Assembly: GCF_003086295.3 (NCBI RefSeq)
Contig: NC_092039.1
Location: forward strand, 73,861,649-73,925,648
Direction of reading: 5' to 3'
Origin: Arachis hypogaea
Taxonomy: Eukaryota > Streptophyta > Magnoliopsida > Fabales > Fabaceae
Length of the DNA stretch: 64,000 nt
Shown here: positions 14,640 to 29,970 of the stretch, one piece after another
Layout: each line of letters starts with the position of its first letter
Position numbering within the stretch: position 1 is the first letter of the stretch
Program-made: the position numbers and the translations under genes
The notes under the pieces: model-generated
Told to the model about the DNA's origin: nothing
The model's database searches: none
What the model saw: the letters and a program-made list of their open reading frames with translations, nothing else

Positions 14640-15520
14640 CGGAAGATCACCTAAAAAATGGACACACCATCCAATTCAAAACCCCAAGAGGAGTAACAAC
14701 TTAACAATGATTGAGTAATTGTTATTTCTCTATACTCAGGTAAGGGGACTGATAAAGGAAGAGATAGAAACAACCCAGAGAAATCCACACTCACAGAGGT
14801 AAAGGGACTGATGAAGGAAGAGATAGAAACAACTCGGAGAAACAAAGATTAGGATATGAAGTTTATAGACTTGGAGGGTCAAGAGATAGAGATGCAACAG
14901 AATTAATGGAGTTAGTCTATAGACGTCAAGGTTGGCTAGAATAGCTTAAGATTGAGTTGGAGCGACAACGCGAATCTAAGCGGTCTCTACAAAGAGAGGT
15001 ACAACGACATAGCGAGTTGGAGGAAAAACTAGAAAGATTGGACTCCGATCTCAAGGGTAAGAGATCTCCAACTCATCAGGAAACCACACCCTTGGAAAAG
15101 TGAAGACCCATTCTTAAAAGAAATTATGTGAGCAAAAGTCTCTAGGAATTTTAAGTGTTAGACATGGACCTTTATGATGACACGACTGACCCTGAGATCA
15201 CTTAAGCAATTTCAAAAGTTTAGTGTATTTGGTTGACACCTCAGATGCAACTCGGTACAAAGCGTCCTCGACTACATCGACTACATTAACTAAGATAGCA
15301 ATGAAGTGGTTTAATAAACTTCTCCCTAGGTCGATCACTTGTTTCGATGACTTGGCTAAAAGCCTCACCTGATTCTCCATTCAAAAAGATAAAGCCAAGC
15401 ATGCTTTAAACCTCGTGGGTGTCAAGTAAGAAGTCGGAGAGTTCCTCAAAGCCTACATGAAAAGGGTCAACAAAGCATGTTTGGAGATTCATAAATTAAG
15501 AACAAAAAATATACTTTATA
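14640..15520 (+). pseudogene. Degenerate Ty3/gypsy gag fragment
   Basis: Read across frames, this region gives a retrotransposon gag core. A coiled-coil-like Glu/Arg-rich stretch lies near 14950-15060, then DLYDDTTDPE near 15168-15195, WFNKLLPRSITCFDDLAK near 15306-15360, FSIQKDKAKHA near 15372-15405 and VGEFLKAYMKRVNKACLEI near 15434-15490. Stops and frameshifts are frequent. No LTR or pol belonging to it is seen. It ends where the MULE flank starts. A related gag relic, with a similar Gln/Glu/Arg-rich segment, occurs near 42.3-43.4 kb. Confidence 0.75.
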
Positions 15521-15535
15521 AAAAATTTATCTTAG

Positions 15536-15650
15536 AGAGAAAAGAAAAGAGAGTGAGAGGCAATGATAAAGAAGAATGCTAGATGATCTAATAACAATTT
15601 AGTTTGACAAAAATTAGCTATTTTTTTATTTTGTCTTTTTTCCTTTCCTT
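15536..15650 (+). repeat. Direct repeat flanking the MULE, left copy
   Basis: About 100 bases containing GATGATCTAATAACA and TTTAGTTTGACAAA, preceded by an AG-rich stretch and followed by a T/C-rich tail. A close copy in the same orientation is at 30245-30350, just beyond the other end of the MULE. Because the two copies are direct rather than inverted, they are not part of the MULE inverted termini. They may be a separate short interspersed element. Confidence 0.6.
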
Positions 15651-15704
15651 TTTTGTGTTTTTCACTTCTTCCTTCCTTCTCCCATGCATCATCATTCACC
15701 ACCA

Positions 15705-15885
15705 AACTGACTAAATCCTTGTAGTGGTCCCCTAGATTTGACTCGTGCACCAATATAGCCCATGAGATTTCAATTGTACTATTCATGTCCTCAAGATTGT
15801 GCGTCGGGCTACATACTGGTCCTTCAGTCAAATTCCGGGGTGACTCAGTGACGGACTTGCTTATGTGGCACAACCACTACCACCT
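15705..15885 (+). repeat. MULE left terminal inverted repeat
   Basis: The segment containing TTTCAATTGTACTATTCAT, ACTGGTCCTTCA and GACGGACTTGCTTATGTGGC is repeated in reverse complement at 29745-29900. Identity is high over the inner 130 bases. The outer edge is placed at the shared ACTAAATC and is approximate. Confidence 0.8.
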
Positions 15886-18822
15886 AAGATCTACGAAACG
15901 ACGTCGTTTCTTGGGTGAAACGTTTTAAATCCAAAACGTCGCCGTTTTGCTCCCAGATGAATGTAATGGTTGCTTGCGTAAAGGGTTGGTCATTCGTTAT
16001 ATCTTCTTTATAATTTCTCAATGGCTTCAATGCTTAGTCTCCTCCATAACTAGAGACAATGGCGATAGCCTACGGCACTGTTGCTTGCTCGCTACTTTCT
16101 TACCGTTGTTGTGCTAAACTTGGCAGAAGGTCTGTGGGAAGCCATTGAAGCAAAGGGTGGGAAACCGTTTAATCTAGCTTAAAGGTCAATTTTTTTTGTT
16201 AATTTTTTTGGGATCATTTTTCATTCTTTGGACAAGGGATTGTTTAAGTTACTTTTATATGTTGCATTAAGATTTTGTTGGAAACGATACGTTGTTAGGG
16301 TTTTTGTTGTTGATATGTTCCAACCGCCATTGGATGCTCTGTTTCTTTTCAATAGAATAAGGACAATCTTTGATTGTGGATTATCTTTTTGTTATTTATT
16401 GTTTTTGTGTTGCATGCGTATTAGATTTATTTGTTTTTCTGTTATGTTGTAGATGGACGTCGAAGTGTTAGATATAATGTTTCATCATGGGAGAAATTTT
16501 GAGAAGGGTAAGGATGGAAGGTGGACATATTATCCTAACAATAAGCACTATTTGGGTGAGCTTGATGTGGACAGGTTGGATGTATTCTACCTGAGAAATT
16601 ACTTCAAAGAGTTAGGGTATGAGATAATGAAGGAAGTTTGGTGGCAAGTGCCAGGAATGAGACTGGAAGTGGGTTTGAGGCATTTAAACTCTGATAACGA
16701 GTTGAGAGAGATGTGTTCTCGGGATGAAAAGAACAATGGTGTTATTGATGTCTACATTGAACATGGTATTTCAGAACTTGAGATACTACAAGGGCAGGAT
16801 GTTATTGTGCACCTTGATAACCAAGTGAGGGATCTTGGAAAGCAAGCAAATTCGAATGCCAGGACTGTGATAAACCCTTTTCCGAAAACGACTATCGAGA
16901 AGGCACCTCCAATGAGTTTGAGCATAGAAATATATACTCCCCAAGCTAAAGAAGCGGTACCAAAGAAGATCAATGTAAATTCGAAAATGGAGCCTAAACC
17001 TAAGCCTAAGACAGCCCCCAAACCCACACCCACATAAAACAAAGTCACTAGAACCAAGAGATACTGTCTGAGGTCTTCCACTCCCAATGCTTCAGGAAAA
17101 GATTTTTCAAAAACAAAGGTAGATGGAGGTGACCCTGTAGTTCTATCCTTTGACTTAGACTCTCATGATAGCTACGAGAGTGCTGAGGACGAGGCGTATA
17201 AGCCACAAGTGCCGGAAGACAGTTCAGGTGAATCGAGCATTGGAGAACAAAATTCCTTCCTCTAAGAAGAAAGTTAGAAAACCCAATGCGAGAATGAAGG
17301 TTCAGCAAGAGAGTGGAAAGGGAAAAAAGAAGGCTAAGGTTTGTGTTGATGATGATGCATTTGTGCAGGACGTTTCTGTTGAAGATGTTGATATTGGATT
17401 TGTTGGGTTGGCAGGGCTGATAATTATAACGCCTATGATATGGGTTCAGAATCGGATAGTGCTAATTCATGGCACTCTTTGGAGATGAAAACCCCATCAA
17501 ATTCAGAGGATGAGCTGGATGGAGAGGATGATTAAGATGAAGTATTTTCGGTGTTTAGGCATGGTGCTAGGTTCGGAGAATTGCATTTGAAAGTAGGTAT
17601 GAAGTTCAACACTAAGTGGGACTTCAAAGAGGCAGTGAGGGAGTTTGCTATACAAGAAGGAAGACAGATGAAGTTCAGGAAGAACGACAACAAAAGGGTA
17701 AGGGCAGTTTGTAAAGTGAAGGATTGCAAGTGGGTAGCCTATGCCTCGAGGGACCATGAAGACAGTTGCTGGAAAGTGAAGACATTCTTGAATGATCACA
17801 CCTATCCAAGAGAGGACAGGAACAGGGAAGCAAATAGAAACTGGGTTGCAGGTAAGTTGGTTAAAAATTTAAGGAAATATCCCAATTTTAGGAATTGTGA
17901 GGCTACAACTTTTTTCAAGACAAAATACGATTTGTCGCTCAATAGGAATTCAATATCGCGGGCACTGTCTGATGCTAGGAATGTAGTTTATGGGGATGCG
18001 AATGAGCAATATGCCATGGTGAGGGACTATGGTGAAACTCTGTTGAAGACCAACCGGCCGGGATCCACAGTTCAGACATGCACAAAGCAACCGCCTTGTG
18101 GTGACGTCATCTTTGAGAGGATGTACATCTGTTTGAGTGGGTGCAAATCTGGTTTTAGGGCTGGTTGATGTCCATTAATTGGACTTGATGGGGCCTTCTT
18201 GAAGACTGTATTCGGGGGACAGATCGTATCTGCTATTGGACAAGATACTAATCACCATATATACGTAATTGTGTGGGCAATTATGAAAGTGGAGAACTTT
18301 GAAGATTGGAAGTGGTTCCTAGAGTTGCTATATGAAGATCTTGGAGACTATAAGACTCATGGCTGGAACTTCATCTTTGATAGGCGAAAGGTACTCATCC
18401 AACATCAACTTTCTGATCTTAGACATGTATGGAGTAAACTGTGTTCTTATCTGTTTCACCTTATTAGTACATATAATGTAGACAAATTCGATGAATGTTG
18501 ATTATAAACTGTGTTCTTGTTTGTTTCACTTTAGTAGAACATCATTGGTTGAACAATATGGTGAATGATTACTATATTTGTAATACTTGTCAGATGGTTT
18601 AATTTAGATAGAGTCTGAATGGTTCAATTTAGATAGACGCTCCTTTAGTGGAACGACTATTATGGTGAACGATTATGAAAGTTAGGGACTATTATGGTGA
18701 ACGATTAGTTAAGTAAGGGTCTAACAGGGTGAACTATTATTGCTGTTGGATGTATTTCTGTAACATAATATGTGTTGTCTTTAGGGACTATTGCCTGCCA
18801 TGAAAATGGTGATGCCTGATGT

Positions 18823-21706
<2,884 letters not shown>

Positions 21707-22004
21707 TCCTACCCCCTAATAAAAATTTTTGCCCCCAAAAATATTGTTCACTACAAGAGTTCGCGAGAGTTGTTCCCTTTCCAACCTAATGGATGGTTTC
21801 TCAACCTTTGCCAATCTCCACAATGACTATCTCCCATAACTTCTCCTTCTCACCTTAGTAGTCCTAATGTTTTCCCAATCTTCACGTTTCTGCTGCGTCA
21901 TTCTGATCGCTTCTTATTAAGAACTTACCTATTTATTTATGATAACTAATATTTCATCTAGAAAATCATGATTTTCACAACTCAATCATGTGTTACTAAT
22001 GAAT

Positions 22005-23060
22005 TCTATTCTTCGGTATTATTCAAAGCGGTTATAATTTTGTTACTAATTCCTTTATTACCTCGGATCTGAGGATCTGATCTGGCTACATCCCGGTTTT
22101 TCCTGTGTGGGCAATCTCTAACCAAATGTCCTGACTTTTCGTAATCGTAACATAAGCCTGAACCATAACAGCATGGCCTATTCAGGTGTATCTCCCACAT
22201 TTCTGACAACTCAAATAATTTGAAACAGCCATCGTCTGTTTTCCTCTATCATTTTCTTAGTGATTATCATTCGTTTCGAAGTTATTGTGGCCTTGAGAGA
22301 ATTGTTGTGCGTATCCTCTTTTCTTGAATTCTTGGCCCTTTGGTGCAAAATTCAGATTGTACTCCTTCTGGTGGAATTCCCGATGATCATTCTCTACCAT
22401 AACAACCTTTTTTGAACATTCCTTCGCAACTCTACTCTTGTTTACCAATTCAGAAAAAATTCTGATCTCCATGGGTCCCACTGAACTCAAAATATCACTC
22501 CAAAGTCATCTTTCGTATTTGATGCACTTCCATTCCTCAAAGTCTCCTGGAGCACCCTAGCAAATTCTGGAGAATCGGCACAATTTTTCAAATTTATTTG
22601 TGTATTCAGCGACCGACATCTGACCCTGTTTCAATTACAGCAGTTCAAGTTCCTTAGCTATCCTGACAGAGTTAGGAAAATATTTATTGTAGACTTCAGA
22701 TCGAAAAGCATCCCAAGGTATTGCAGTGTGTCCTTGCTGTAGGAGACATCGGGTTCTCTGTCACCAATACTGAGCTTCACCCATTAGCTGATGTGTGACA
22801 AATTCAATATACTGATCCTCAGGCACCTATTGTACTTGTAAGACTCTCTCTATAGCCTGAAACCATTTATCTACCTCCGTGGAGTTTGTCGTTCCTCTAA
22901 AGATTGGTGGATTTACTTTCAAGAAGGTTGCTAGGGTTATTGGTTTGTTTCCGCCATTACCTCTATTTCTGTTATTAACTCGCCAACCAAGGGCCTCAGC
23001 CGTTGCCTGCATAGCAACCGCCATGTTCTCCAAAGCGTTTAGTAAAGTTCACGGGATTAT
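22005..23060 (-). pseudogene. Gag remnant of the nested gypsy element
   Basis: Minus-strand gag in pieces. The N-terminal part is at 22827-23033 (AEALGWRVNN, then FLKVNPPIFRGTTN and WFQAIERVLQVQ). A middle part near 22540-22820 is readable only across frameshifts. A later part is at 22257-22490 (SSVGPMEIRIFSELVNKSRVA). The CCHC region at 22006-22209 ends GHLVRDCPHRK. In that knuckle the expected second cysteine is tyrosine (CYDYEKSGHLVRDC), one transition from intact. No protease, RT or integrase follows before the 3' LTR. Confidence 0.85.
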
Positions 23061-23335
23061 TCATAGTTGTTTCAGGTTCTGCACTAATATTCCGGCCTCT
23101 ACCCTGACCGCATCCTCATCAACGACTCATCATTTGGTTCCTGTTCACGGCAAACAAGTGATATTAAGGCGATCAGTCTCAATATCTCAAGTCTAATGCT
23201 TCAAAGTTCCAAATACATGCTCATGAACAAATATGCCACATATATCAATTAGATATCCTAGTCAGCATATACACACACCCAGAGTATGCCAAGAAGCATA
23301 GTCAGTCAGTCCCTCAGGCTCTACAAGAACAAACT

Positions 23336-23347
23336 ACTCTGATATCA
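23336..23347 (-). other. Primer-binding site, degenerate (initiator Met tRNA type)
   Basis: On the minus strand, three bases inside the 5' LTR end, the sequence TGATATCAGAGT resembles the initiator-Met PBS TGGTATCAGAGC with two transitions. Its place fixes the element's orientation as minus. Confidence 0.75.
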
Positions 23348-23350
23348 TAA

Positions 23351-23631
23351 CGTAACACCCTACCACACAGAGCCTTACGCTTAAGTCGTAAAGCAGAGGT
23401 AGCGAGGTATTACGACCTCTAAAAGTAAAATACGTATATAAATATAGTTGAAAGAAATCATATTTAGGAGCCTTGAAGAATAAGCTAAACAAAAATGATA
23501 ATAGAAAATCGTGTCACTCTTGCATGGATAATCGTAAAACGGATAGGTAAGATGAAAAGAAGGCTAAAAACATAATATACAGATCAGAGTTCCAAAACAC
23601 ATATATCAAGCTCCAGACTCAACCTGTGAAG

Positions 23632-23685
<54 letters not shown>

Positions 23686-26600
23686 CAAGTAAATCAGGTA
23701 GCGGTTAGTCACTGGCAAGCATTTAGGCAATCCAAAACAAATACATACACAAACAAGTCTTACAAATACATATGATGCATGTATGTCCTATGACTAATGA
23801 GCTCATTTGTTGGTTATATAGCCAAACCTGACATGTCCGGTAGCTAATCCAGACACTGTCTCTCTGTTGCGCATTATACCATTTGAGGAAATACGTGCCC
23901 TATCACCATTAGGGGGAGTATGTGTCCTGTCACCATTAGAGAAATTACGTGTCCTGTTACCATTAGAGGGAATAGGTGCCCTATCACCCTTACAACCAGA
24001 GAGAAAAACACAGACATACTCATCATCAATCAACCACAATCATGCCTTGTTTATCATATTCATTCAATTTCATAATTCAAACTCAGTTTTCATCATTCTT
24101 CTTTCTTATCTCTTTCTCGGAGACACCACTGCCTCTTACCCGGGGTCACATATCTCATTCATTTACATATTCCTCGAGCTAACTTCAAAACCATTTTTGA
24201 ATTTAAACTCTCTTCAAAAGACAAAGAAAAAATATTTATTAGTTAAATCCCTTGACAAGGCATCTAGACTTTAAGGAGGTGACAACCAATCTCATTTCAA
24301 AACCAAATCATTTAAGCTCAAACATAATTCATTCTTTTCTTAAATAAATCAAAATCAAATAAAACAATTTTTTGAATCGAAATTAACCAAAATAAAACTT
24401 CTCAGATATCTTTTGAAAATTTCAACAACACCTCCCTTAAAACTCAAACTTCTACCACCCTTTAAGGATCCCAACCATCAAACCAAACACCTCTCAGTCA
24501 TTCAAATCATTCCTAGTATTAAATCATTTCAAAATCAAACCACTTCCAATCTTAAATCTTATTCCAAAACCCACCAACTCTAATAACAACCCATTTATAA
24601 AATCGAATCATACATCTCTCAACCAATCCATTCAATTCAATTCACAAACTCACCATCAATTCTTAACACATCAACAATCATGTTTATTTTATACTCATCT
24701 GAGTTACAATCCAACACATACAAATTCATTTATCCTTTATACACACATCGTATACCATATGCATAATCCATCAATAATTCATTCAGTTCATTCCTATCGT
24801 ATGGTGTTCTAGTCTAAGTTTTCACGTTACATTACATTTTATTTACGAGAAATGAAAATCATACCTTGGTAGATTTCTCCCTAAGTTCAGAACACCTAAA
24901 AAATCTCTCATTTCACAAGCTCCAAGCTTCCAAACATAAATTCCTCAAGTTTAATCACCCGGATTTCAATCCAAACCACCTAATTGATCTCTAAATCAAC
25001 AAGAACACAATCTAATTTCACATAATATTACTATAATCATCAGAGGGTTCCCTAATTCAATAATTCACAAGGATTCAACAGTTCCTTACCTTACTTACGG
25101 ATCAATTGGACAAAATTTAGTGATTATTCGCCGCCAGAGCTCACCTAAATCATTGGTGCACGAAATTGCAATCACACTTTTGCAACTTCACACAACTAAC
25201 CAGCAAGTGCACTGGGTCGTCCAAGTAATAAAACCTTACGCGAGTAAGGGTCGATCCCACAGAGATTATCGGCTTGAAGCAAGCTATGGTCATCCTGTAA
25301 ATCTTAGTCAGACAGATTCAAATGGTTATGAGATTTTGATAACTAAAAGATAAGTAAAACGTAAATTAAAATAAAGGTACTAATGCAATCCATTGGTGGA
25401 AATTTTAGATAAGCGTTTGGAGATGCTTTGTTGCTTCTGAACCTCTACTTTCTTATTGACTTAATCCAATCATGCGTGCTCCCTTCCATGGCAAGCTGTA
25501 TGTTGGTGGATCACCGTTGCCAATGGCTACCATCTGTCCTCCTAGTGAAAATGGTCCAAGTACGGGTTCCGCACGGCTAATCATCTGTCGGTTCTCACTT
25601 GTGTCAGAATAGAATCTTTCTATACTTTTGCACACTGTCACTGCGCCAGTCGTGAGTTTGAAGCTCATCACAGTCATCCCTTTCTAGATCCTACTCGGAA
25701 TACCACAGACAAGATTTAGACTTTTCGGATCTCAAGAATGCTGCCAATTGGTTTTAGCCTATACCACGAAGGTTCTAATTTCATGGATTTGAATGCTCTG
25801 TTGTCAGGCGAGGCGAGTCAAATCTGTGGATCAGAGAACCAAGAGATTATACTCCAGCTGTCGTCCAATGACTACGTTGAACATCATGTAGACCGCTTGT
25901 GGTTGACAGGCACGTGAATCTTGGCTAAGCGAGTAACGAAGATAGCAGGTGATTGTCAGAAGTCACCCCTTCATTCTGACTTAACTGAATTAAGTACGAG
26001 AGTATATCTTGGAGAAGAAGTAGGCGTGAATTGAAAGAGAAATAATAGTACTTGCATTAATTCATGAAGAACAGCAGAGCTTCGCACCTTAATCTATGAG
26101 GTGTAGAAACTCCACCGTTGGAAAATACATAAGAGAGAAAGGTCTAGGCATGGCCGAATGGCCAGCCTCCCTCCAAGTGATCAAGGGATCAAAAGATGAT
26201 CAAAAGATGAAATACAATAGTCAAAAGTGCTATTTATACTAAACTAGTTACTAGGGATTACAGAAAATAAGTAACTAATTGCAGATAGTGCAGAAATCCA
26301 CTTTCGGGGCCCACTTGGTGTGTGTTTGGGCTGAGCTTTAAAACTTTCATGTGCATAGGCCATTCTTGGAGTTAAACGCCATCTTGGATGCCAGTTTGGG
26401 CATTTAACTCCAGTTCTGGTGCCAGTTTTGGCGTTTTACGCCAAAAAAGGGTCTCTGCTAGGCGTTTGGACACCAGTTTGGGCTATCAAATATCGGGCAA
26501 AGTATGGACTATTATACATTTCTGAAAATACCAAGATGTCTACTTTCCAACACAATTGAGATCGCACCAATTGGGCTTCTGTAACTCCAGAAAATCCACT

Positions 26601-27344
26601 TCGAGTGCAGGAGGGTCAGAGTCCAACAGCATCTGCAGTCCTTTCTCATCCTCTGAATCAGACTTTTGCTCAGGTCCCTCAATTTCAGCTAGAAAATACC
26701 TGAAATTACAGAAAAATACACAAACTCATAGTAAAGTCTAGAAATGTGATTTTGGCATAAAATCCACTAAAAATATACTGAAAAGTAACTAAAACATACT
26801 AAAAACTACCTAAAAACAATGCCAAAAAGCGTATAAATTATCCGCTTATCAATCATCAAAATCATATAATTCTTCAATACCCAAATCCCTAATTTTCGAA
26901 ACTGAATAGAGAAGGTATGGGTGAGAAAATGTAAAATCCTTACAAAATTGTTCAGTGTGGTTTGTAGAGAATTCCGAGATGAATGCGTGGTCGTTGACGG
27001 CTTGTCAATCGGAGCTCCAGATTGAAAGTTATAGACAATTGAATTTTCGGAGATGTTAGGGTTAGGTTTTGACATGATTTTTCTCTCTTCTATGTGCTTC
27101 CACTGAAGCAATGGGCAAGAAGGCTGGTAATTAGGTTTATATAAGTGGGTCTTGGGTCCAGTTTAGACTCGGTTCGATCGGTTTGGTCTGTTGGCTTGTT
27201 TTGAGGCCACAATCTTTAAAATTAGTGTCAAAATTTTTATTTTAATTATTTCTACTTCATTAAACTATGAAACTTAATTTCTTAATTTCGTTTATTACTA
27301 ATTAATTTATTAGTTAATTATTTACTAATTACCTGGAATTTACA
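23351..27344 (-). repeat. 5' LTR of the nested gypsy element, carrying a solo-LTR insertion
   Basis: 3994 bp including the 1698-bp insertion 25154-26851. The start CGTAACACCC corresponds to TGTAACACCC of the partner LTR. It contains an (AT)n tract at 23633-23684, where it lacks about 500 bp present in the partner. Otherwise it is collinear, with many single-base differences indicating an old insertion. Confidence 0.88.
25154..26851 (-). mobile_element. Solo LTR of the TGATGAGCGG family (1698 bp)
   Basis: Begins TGGTGCACGAAATTG and ends CCGCTTATCA on +. It is flanked by a perfect 5-bp duplication ATCAT (25149-25153 and 26852-26856). The uninserted state exists at the same place in the partner LTR, so the boundary is certain. 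There is no internal sequence, so it is a product of LTR-LTR recombination. It shares its sequence with the LTRs at 45150-48283, 51679-53233 and 59191-61020. It contains four 31-bp-spaced palindromes, 26368-26474. Confidence 0.95.
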
Positions 27345-29169
27345 GACATGGATCACTATTTCTGTGTGTAACATTTGTGGTGAAATTTTAATTAGCAATG
27401 GAAGGACTTAGAGTTTAGGGGACTATTATGGGAATGCACACGAGCAACTACCTTTCAAGAGTTTAAGGTATGGAAAGACAGTGGCCTAGAAAATGTGTCA
27501 TAAGAGCAAGGTGTCCTTAAGTTAGTTAGTTATGACTATTATATGCACAATGTTAATATCTCTCAATTCTTGTGATTCAAGCCAACTAAATTCATGATTT
27601 TCTCTTCTTTCAGGAATACATGAATAGGATCAAGAGGCTGAACGAGGATGCATGGGTGTATCTTGACAAGTGGCCTAGAGAGGCATGGACATGGTCACAG
27701 ACACAACTCGAAACTGGACTCCATTTGCAACAATGCATGTGAGGTATTCAAAATTCAAAAATCAAAGAAGTCAGGGAAAAGCCAAAAATTATTCTTCTAG
27801 AAGAGGTGAGGATGTTCGTTGTGGGGACTATGGCTAAGAACAAGGTCATGTTGGATATTCATTTGGGGTTGTTACCACCATTAATTAAAAGTAGGCTTGA
27901 AATTGTTAGGAAAGAGTTCGGGAATTGGCATGCTATCAGGGCTGGAGATACTGGCTATGAGAAGTTTGAGGTTCATGGGCGTCCTACTAACCATATGGTT
28001 GACTTGGAAAAAAGATTGTGTACCGGTCAATTTTAGATGTTGACATATTGTATTTTCCAACCCTTTTTTTTTTCAGCTGGCTTAATGTTGTCTTATAAAA
28101 AGTTGAATTTTAAACTGTTTGGAAATAATTATTTGTAGGGATTCCATGCGCTCATGCTTGTGCTGCACTTGTCCGAGTGAATAAGCATTTAGAAGACTTT
28201 TGCCACAAATTGATAATCATGGAGTCTTACAATGAAACATACGAGTACCACATTAATCCTCTACATGGCCAAGTATTCTAGGAACAAAGTCAGTATAACA
28301 GGCCATTGGCACCACCAATCAAGAGACAATCAGGGAACCTTCAAACAAAAAGGAGGAAGAATGCTGATGAAGGCACCAGTTCTAGTAAGAAAGCTAAGCC
28401 AAGTGCAACCATGAAAAGATAGCTAAGACAATTCACCTGCAAGTACTGTCTGCAAAAGGGTCATACTAAGAGAGGGTGTGAAAAAAAGAGGACTTTTGAC
28501 ATTAATTCTTTAATAAATTTTTTTATTAATTTTTCACTAATAATTCTGAAGAAGGTTTAGGGTCTTTGGTAGTGGCTGATGAGTTTAGATTTTTCTTTTT
28601 TGTTTGGTGTAGTTCACTAAAGCAACTGCTAAAACAGCCACGAGACCTACAAAATTATCCCGTAGAAGAAGATCACCACCCCCAACCCTCTCTATAGCAC
28701 TGGATCCAATGAAGGGTGCAAGTTCAGCCACTGCCTCACGATTCACAAATTTTCTGAAGTTTGTACCCACTCCTAGATTTAAGCACCTACAGAAGAAGTG
28801 AAACTTGATACTAGGATTTTATTTTTGTGAACTGTTCATCTTTTGTAAAAATAGTTGTGACTGTGCTCACTATAAAAAATTGTTCATTTTGTTAAGTTTA
28901 GTCAAGTATGTCATATTACTTGCTATGGTCAAATACTTCTAATTGTACTGTGTAAAAACTATGAATGCTTTGTGGTATTTTGATTTAGATTAAATAATAT
29001 TATGGATGGTTTGAATCAACCTTTCTATTAATTATTAACTAGTAATGTTTGTTCATCTTACATGATATTACATTATAGAAAACTAACATCAATAATAGAA
29101 CCATTGTGATGTTACCCCAAAAACTTTCATTCATTATATTACATAATGTTACATTGTCATGTTCTCAAC

Positions 29170-29590
29170 TCTTTACAGCACCATTCCTACGAAAACAACA
29201 ACTACTAACAACCCAAACCCAAGAACTTGAGTCATGAATTTCAGATTTCTAATGTCTGCTTCCATCTTGTCCACCTGCCATGCAAAGTTCATTTTCCTTT
29301 CACCATCATCATCTCCTGGAACAATTTTTTCAATCAGCTCCTCTTGCACACAATCTGCCCAGATGAATAAGCCGCACAAGTTTTTTCCACTTATCTGTAA
29401 ACAATCCTCCACAAATTAATGTTACAATAAAAAAATAAATTAAATTACAAACAAGTTACTTTCACTCGCATTATAGTTGGAACCACCTAAGCACAAGGCG
29501 ACAACCACAACCGCACTACTTCGGAACCCACCCATGCCTGCTTTGCGCTGTGCTTCTTGTCCAATTTTCCATCAACGATGACCGATTTGA
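29170..29590 (-). pseudogene. GRF-type zinc-finger small protein gene in the MULE, broken
   Basis: On the minus strand a first piece near 29460-29575 starts MENWTRSTAQSRHGW, followed by a stop and CGCGCRLVLRW, typical of plant zf-GRF proteins. After a putative intron (about 29415-29460), 29173-29412 gives SGKNLCGLFIWADCVQEELIE, an acidic linker, an amphipathic stretch and a C-terminal hydrophobic segment (LGFGLLVVVVFVGMVL) that looks like a membrane anchor. The finger is damaged: there is a premature TAG, and the FFGCPNYN-like part survives only out of frame. It lies inside the MULE near its right terminus, antisense to the transposase. I infer it is a secondary MULE gene, not a host gene. 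Confidence 0.7.
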
Positions 29591-29744
29591 GCTTCCTACA
29601 ACGTGGCACCTAGTTCCTCTCATGGAGGACGACTATTGATGTAGACAAGAGACGAAGAACGAGACGTTGATGGAAAGAACCGGATATAGACTAAATTGGA
29701 GAATGGCAATATACTATCCATGTCATTTGTCCACAATGACTTTC

Positions 29745-29970
29745 TAGGTGACTGTGGCTGTGCCACATAAGCAAGTCCGTCGCTAAGTCATGCCGAAATT
29801 CGAGTGAAGGACCAGTATATAGCCCGATAGCAATCTCGAGGATATGAATAGTACAATTGAAATCTTAGGAATTAAATTGATACATGAGCCGAATCTGGAG
29901 GATCACTATAGAGATTTAGGAATTAAATTGATACATGAGCCGAATCTGGAAGATCACTATAGAGATTTAG
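29745..29970 (-). repeat. MULE right terminal inverted repeat with a 51-bp tandem duplication
   Basis: Reverse complement of the left terminus (shared GCCACATAAGCAAGTCCGTC and ATGAATAGTACAATTGAAAT). The outer part holds a 51-bp unit duplicated in tandem (about 29867-29968), with one base difference between copies. The left terminus has a single equivalent. Confidence 0.8.
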
